The notes beneath the pieces are model-generated. The model did not search any database, was not told the DNA's origin, and saw only the letters and a list, made by a program, of their open reading frames with translations. A stretch of 64,000 nt of DNA from Pseudomonas sp. BP8 (GTDB taxonomy: Bacteria > Pseudomonadota > Gammaproteobacteria > Pseudomonadales > Pseudomonadaceae), in contig NZ_JAGINK010000001.1 of NCBI RefSeq assembly GCF_017875955.1, positions 4,308,501-4,372,500 on the forward strand, given 5' to 3'. Shown here piece after piece: positions 61,017-64,000 of this stretch. Positions within the stretch are counted from its first letter, which is position 1. Every line of letters begins with the position of its first letter. The translations under genes were made by a program, and so were the position numbers.

Positions 61017-61731
61017 CGAGCCTCTCAATTATCTTACGAATCTGCAGTTCAGAATTGGTGATCACTCGAAAATTCACACGCCTCGACCGGGCGCTGCTCT
61101 CTTGCTGGGTATCGCTATCAACAATGCGCCGAGACGAGGAGTAGCCCACCGCAGCAAAGCTAGAACGTACCCACTCCCTATCAGAACCTGCCGTCAGCAG
61201 CGACAATACATGCTGCAGCACAGACCGCGTACGGTCCTGAGAAAGCGCCATGTTGGGGAAGTATGCCTGCTCACCGTGAAGGTTTCCCCAGTCGCTGCTG
61301 GTATGACCTTCGATACGAATCTCTTCAATGGCCGTGCGGTAACGAGACAACACCGTCACATAACGCGGAAAAAAGTCGGCCAGGATCATCTTGAACTGCG
61401 GGTTAAGATCGGGCGACCCGGAACGGAACAGTACCTCTGGATTATTGAAGGTGACTTCTAGGGTGTCACGCTCAATGGCTGCATTCCAACGAGACAGATC
61501 CGATGCGAACTCGCTGACCAGGTCGTTGTAGATCGCGACCTGAGTATCCTTGTAAGTAACTGCGATCTCCTTGATGTTGTTTCTCTCGACCTGCACGTAG
61601 TACATATAGGCCACGGCAATGAACAGGAACATCATCATCAATCCGGACATCAAGTCAGAAATGCCAATCCAGTGCTCGGCATCATCATTCTTCGAGCCAC
61701 TGCTGCGAAAAAGGTTATCCAGACTCCCCAT
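61000..61731 (-). CDS. zorB: ZorB, MotB/OmpA-like stator subunit of Zorya
   Basis: 243 residues. A cytosolic tail leads to a single membrane helix (about 27-47, 'GLMMMFLFIAVAYMYYVQV') with D26 in 'GISDLMSG' placed like the proton-carrying aspartate of MotB. A periplasmic OmpA-like peptidoglycan-binding domain follows ('IEEIRIEGHTSSDWG', 'MALSQDRTRSVLQHVLSLL'). It starts inside the zorA stop (TGATG). With ZorA it should form a proton-driven inner-membrane motor complex. Confidence 0.9.
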   Translation of the reverse strand: MGSLDNLFRSSGSKNDDAEHWIGISDLMSGLMMMFLFIAVAYMYYVQVERNNIKEIAVTYKDTQVAIYNDLVSEFASDLSRWNAAIERDTLEVTFNNPEVLFRSGSPDLNPQFKMILADFFPRYVTVLSRYRTAIEEIRIEGHTSSDWGNLHGEQAYFPNMALSQDRTRSVLQHVLSLLTAGSDREWVRSSFAAVGYSSSRRIVDSDTQQESSARSRRVNFRVITNSELQIRKIIERLDGNQG

Positions 61732-63374
61732 CAGGCACGTTCTCGTTGCGTGAACTCAGCATGATCATCGGCAATTCGTCGTGAGATGGTGGCCAGTGCC
61801 GAGCCCATTTCTTTAAAGACTTTCTCCAACTCGCGACCGATAGCCTGATCCATAGCGTTGAGTTGGATTTGCAGCGAGGCACTGGCTCGCTCAGTGGCTT
61901 CACGCACTTGCGCTTCTACGGCGCCCATGGTGCGATTGGCCGAGCCCTGAATCTGCGCCTCCGTGTGGCTTAGACTGCCTTCTACACTAGAACGCAAAGT
62001 ATTCATGGTGGCCTCTACCGATCCGGTCAGCCCCTCCTGAATCTTGCCGGTTGCCTGGCGGAACGCTTCTGCCATGGAGCTAGCCGCTTTCTCGACTACT
62101 AGCCCCATCTGTTGCTCCAGCGTTTTGGAAGTGTCCAGCATACTGTCCATTGTGCCACGCACCGTTGAGCCGAATTCCTGAGCGGCATCCTGCATGTTCT
62201 CGGCGATCTGCTCAGATTTGCTACTCACAACATGGGCAGACTCCGTCAATGCGGCATTAGTGAGATCAACCGAACGGCCGAATTCCTGTGCGCCCTCATG
62301 CATGGTAGTCATAACGCTCTTCACGCCCTCAGCAAGCTGGCCGGAGAGAGTTTCCATGTGCTGTTGCAACTGCGGTACCGCGCTAATGGCCTGGTCGCGC
62401 ATCGTGACAAATGTACCGAGATGCTCCTCAAGCACTCCAACCTGTCTTTGGTTGGCTTGCAATACTGGCTCCAATTGGCCGATGGCCATAGGAATGCTCT
62501 GGCAATGACCCTCAATGGTGCCGATAGACTGCTCCGAAGTGGATAGAGAACGACTAATGGCTTCATTGGCTGTTGCGGTCCGCTCCAGCTCGTTGATCGC
62601 AAGCTCGATGCGCGCCTCCAGCGATTCAACGTGCTGTTTGTAGAGCTCCTGCCACTCATTCATCTTAACGACTGACTCATTCAGCGCCTTGAAGTTATCG
62701 CCAAACTGCTCCACCAAGTGTTTGTTGAAATCCTGAATCACCTGACGAAGTGCTTCGATCACCGTCTCTGTGGCTGACTTGGCCAGCATCTCGCCAAACT
62801 GATTGAGCTGTACGAAAAGCTTGTCCTGAAACTCGCGATGGGTGCGATCTAGGGCGCTGCGAAAATCGCTAACGTCGCTACGCATCAGCTTAAGTTGGCC
62901 CGCCACCGAACCTTCCTCATTACCAGCAAGCGAATGGTTAAGTCCTTCCAGCAGCTTGACCTGCTGGATCAGCACGCCGTGGATATGCTCTGGAGTGATA
63001 CTATCCGGCAGCTCAGAGCGGCTCCGAGCCGGAGCAAACCAATAGGCATCCAGTGCCTTGAGGACGATGGAAAGGGTCATACCAACAAGACTCGTGATGA
63101 AGGCCGTGCGCAGTCCATCCAGCAAACCCTCAATACTGCCCTTAATGTCATGGGCATCAAAGCCCAGCAAACCGATCACGATGCCGACAAAAGTCCCCAG
63201 AATGCCCAGTGAGACAAGCACTGCCGGTGCGTGCTCCAGAAACAGCCCTCGCCTGCCGCTCTTTCCTTGGCGCACTGCCATCGCAACAATGCCGAGCATT
63301 AGCCAGATAAAGATCTCAGTCACAGCGCTTGCCGAGGCAGAAGTCAGCACGCTCTCGAGAAAACTCCCAATCAT
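61731..63374 (-). CDS. zorA: ZorA, MotA/TolQ-like subunit with a long cytosolic tail
   Basis: 547 residues. Membrane helices lie near 15-33, 50-72 and 85-113, including 'VLVSLGILGTFVGIVIGLLG', the MotA/ExbB channel segment. From ~150 to the end is a nearly continuous alpha-helical tail, as in ZorA, where it projects into the cytosol and is thought to pass the signal to effectors. The ATG overlaps the stop of a small upstream frame (ATGA). Sequence is complete. Confidence 0.9.
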   Translation of the reverse strand: MIGSFLESVLTSASASAVTEIFIWLMLGIVAMAVRQGKSGRRGLFLEHAPAVLVSLGILGTFVGIVIGLLGFDAHDIKGSIEGLLDGLRTAFITSLVGMTLSIVLKALDAYWFAPARSRSELPDSITPEHIHGVLIQQVKLLEGLNHSLAGNEEGSVAGQLKLMRSDVSDFRSALDRTHREFQDKLFVQLNQFGEMLAKSATETVIEALRQVIQDFNKHLVEQFGDNFKALNESVVKMNEWQELYKQHVESLEARIELAINELERTATANEAISRSLSTSEQSIGTIEGHCQSIPMAIGQLEPVLQANQRQVGVLEEHLGTFVTMRDQAISAVPQLQQHMETLSGQLAEGVKSVMTTMHEGAQEFGRSVDLTNAALTESAHVVSSKSEQIAENMQDAAQEFGSTVRGTMDSMLDTSKTLEQQMGLVVEKAASSMAEAFRQATGKIQEGLTGSVEATMNTLRSSVEGSLSHTEAQIQGSANRTMGAVEAQVREATERASASLQIQLNAMDQAIGRELEKVFKEMGSALATISRRIADDHAEFTQRERA

Positions 63375-63514
63375 TCAATTACTCCAATGTCGAACGCTGG
63401 ATCTTTGCGGAACACCTTAACTACCCCTATCGGATCAAGTAACTTAAACCGTGGCAACACGCTGACAGCCATCTTCCTTCGCTGCAGCCAGCTAGGATGG
63501 ACCACCTCACTCAC
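63371..63514 (-). CDS. Small protein encoded ahead of zorA
   Basis: A 47-codon frame starts at GTG 63514 behind GGGAG, eight bases away, and its TGA overlaps the zorA ATG as ATGA. The peptide is basic, with 'WLQRRKMAVSVLPRFKLLD' and the end 'RKDPAFDIGVIE', and has no membrane helix. Translational coupling suggests it is made with ZorA. It could be an uncatalogued part of the system, the tail of a lost gene, or just a leader frame. The frame opens at a stop only 15 bases before the GTG... a TTG at 63529 is an alternative start. Confidence 0.5.
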   Translation of the reverse strand: MSEVVHPSWLQRRKMAVSVLPRFKLLDPIGVVKVFRKDPAFDIGVIE

Positions 63515-64000
63515 TCGTAGCTCTCCCAACGCTGCTCACTGCCGGGTGGGCCATCCAATGCTAAAACGAGTGTCAAACAATCGAGGCAAATCCAGAAAGG
63601 GCATGAAGCAGCATTTAACGCGCCGGGGCTTTGGAGCATCATCCCTGGAACACCCCGAAGTGCCATCATTTTGCAATGCCAGTCACCTTATCCCCTGGGA
63701 GGGTATCGGTAAAGCCAAGCCCCCACCTTTTATCGCTAATTTCAGGTCGTAGGCACGCGCTCATCCGTAATGGGGTAACTATGCTCGGAGACTCGCATTA
63801 GAGAGGCGATAAACGGCATGCCCTCCATTCGCTACCACCAAGGGGCCACCACTTTCCACCATCGATATTTGTCTCAACGAGGGGTACGAACTTCGGTTGA
63901 GCCGCCCCTCAAACCGGCCTTAGAAAGAAGCCTCGAAGCGCCGCCGTTAGCAGCTCCCAAGAGACCCTAATCTTCAAAGTGTCGCCGCTCGATGGTGACG
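63515..64000. other. Region upstream of the Zorya operon
   Basis: No convincing gene in the last 486 bases. On the minus strand TTGACA at about 63572-63577 could be a -35 box for the Zorya operon, without a good -10. Further right, several short frames end quickly and look like decayed coding DNA. Confidence 0.4.

Overview
The window looks like chromosome of a Pseudomonas in the P. putida group. The evidence is high-GC coding DNA, many REP palindromes of the two classes common in that group (a 'gtaggagcgggcttgtcccgcg' type and a 'tgtgggagcggccttg' type), and a gene order typical of P. putida: a TetR regulator, quiC, an MHS-family transporter, an aromatic amino-acid decarboxylase and a LysR regulator. 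No rRNA, tRNA or CRISPR array was seen.

Positions 1-35,000 are mostly core metabolism and regulation. They hold a truncated CHASE3 sensor, a CheY-like receiver, a PAS-PAS-GGDEF-EAL c-di-GMP protein, a dehydroshikimate catabolism locus (TetR, QuiC, transporter), a DOPA-decarboxylase-like gene with a LysR gene, a YebC-family protein, and an aminophosphonate-type cluster (flavin oxidoreductase, OPA-type permease, LysR). These are followed by trans-aconitate methyltransferase, an amino-acid permease facing a MocR regulator, a wrecked S-type bacteriocin with an intact immunity gene, an OmpR-type two-component system beside a TonB-dependent receptor, a TPP-riboswitch-controlled pair of TenA proteins, cytosine deaminase and an Xre-RES toxin-antitoxin pair.

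Positions 35,000-47,400 are a patchwork of small, poorly known genes. A cassette made of a SnoaL-like gene and a membrane-protein gene is present in several states of decay. There is a chimeric gene joining a type I secretion C39-like domain to an unrelated tail. Several DUF3077/DUF6124-type small proteins are present, and two small-protein genes are preceded by sequences that fold into elaborate stem structures.

Positions 47,400-64,000 are a defence island sitting beside the ruins of an integrase. In order they hold an EVE-HNH nuclease, a protein with two HEPN-type R-x4-H motifs, a large helicase-nuclease broken by a frameshift, a PD-(D/E)XK nuclease with a PUA/EVE-like tail, an unknown 190-residue protein, an IS66-family element and a type II Zorya operon (zorA, zorB, zorE). 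A 47-codon reading frame with its own ribosome binding site precedes zorA and overlaps its start codon; it would be easy to overlook and is one of the best candidates for an undescribed component. The twin-HEPN plus helicase-nuclease pair is the best candidate for an uncharacterised defence system.
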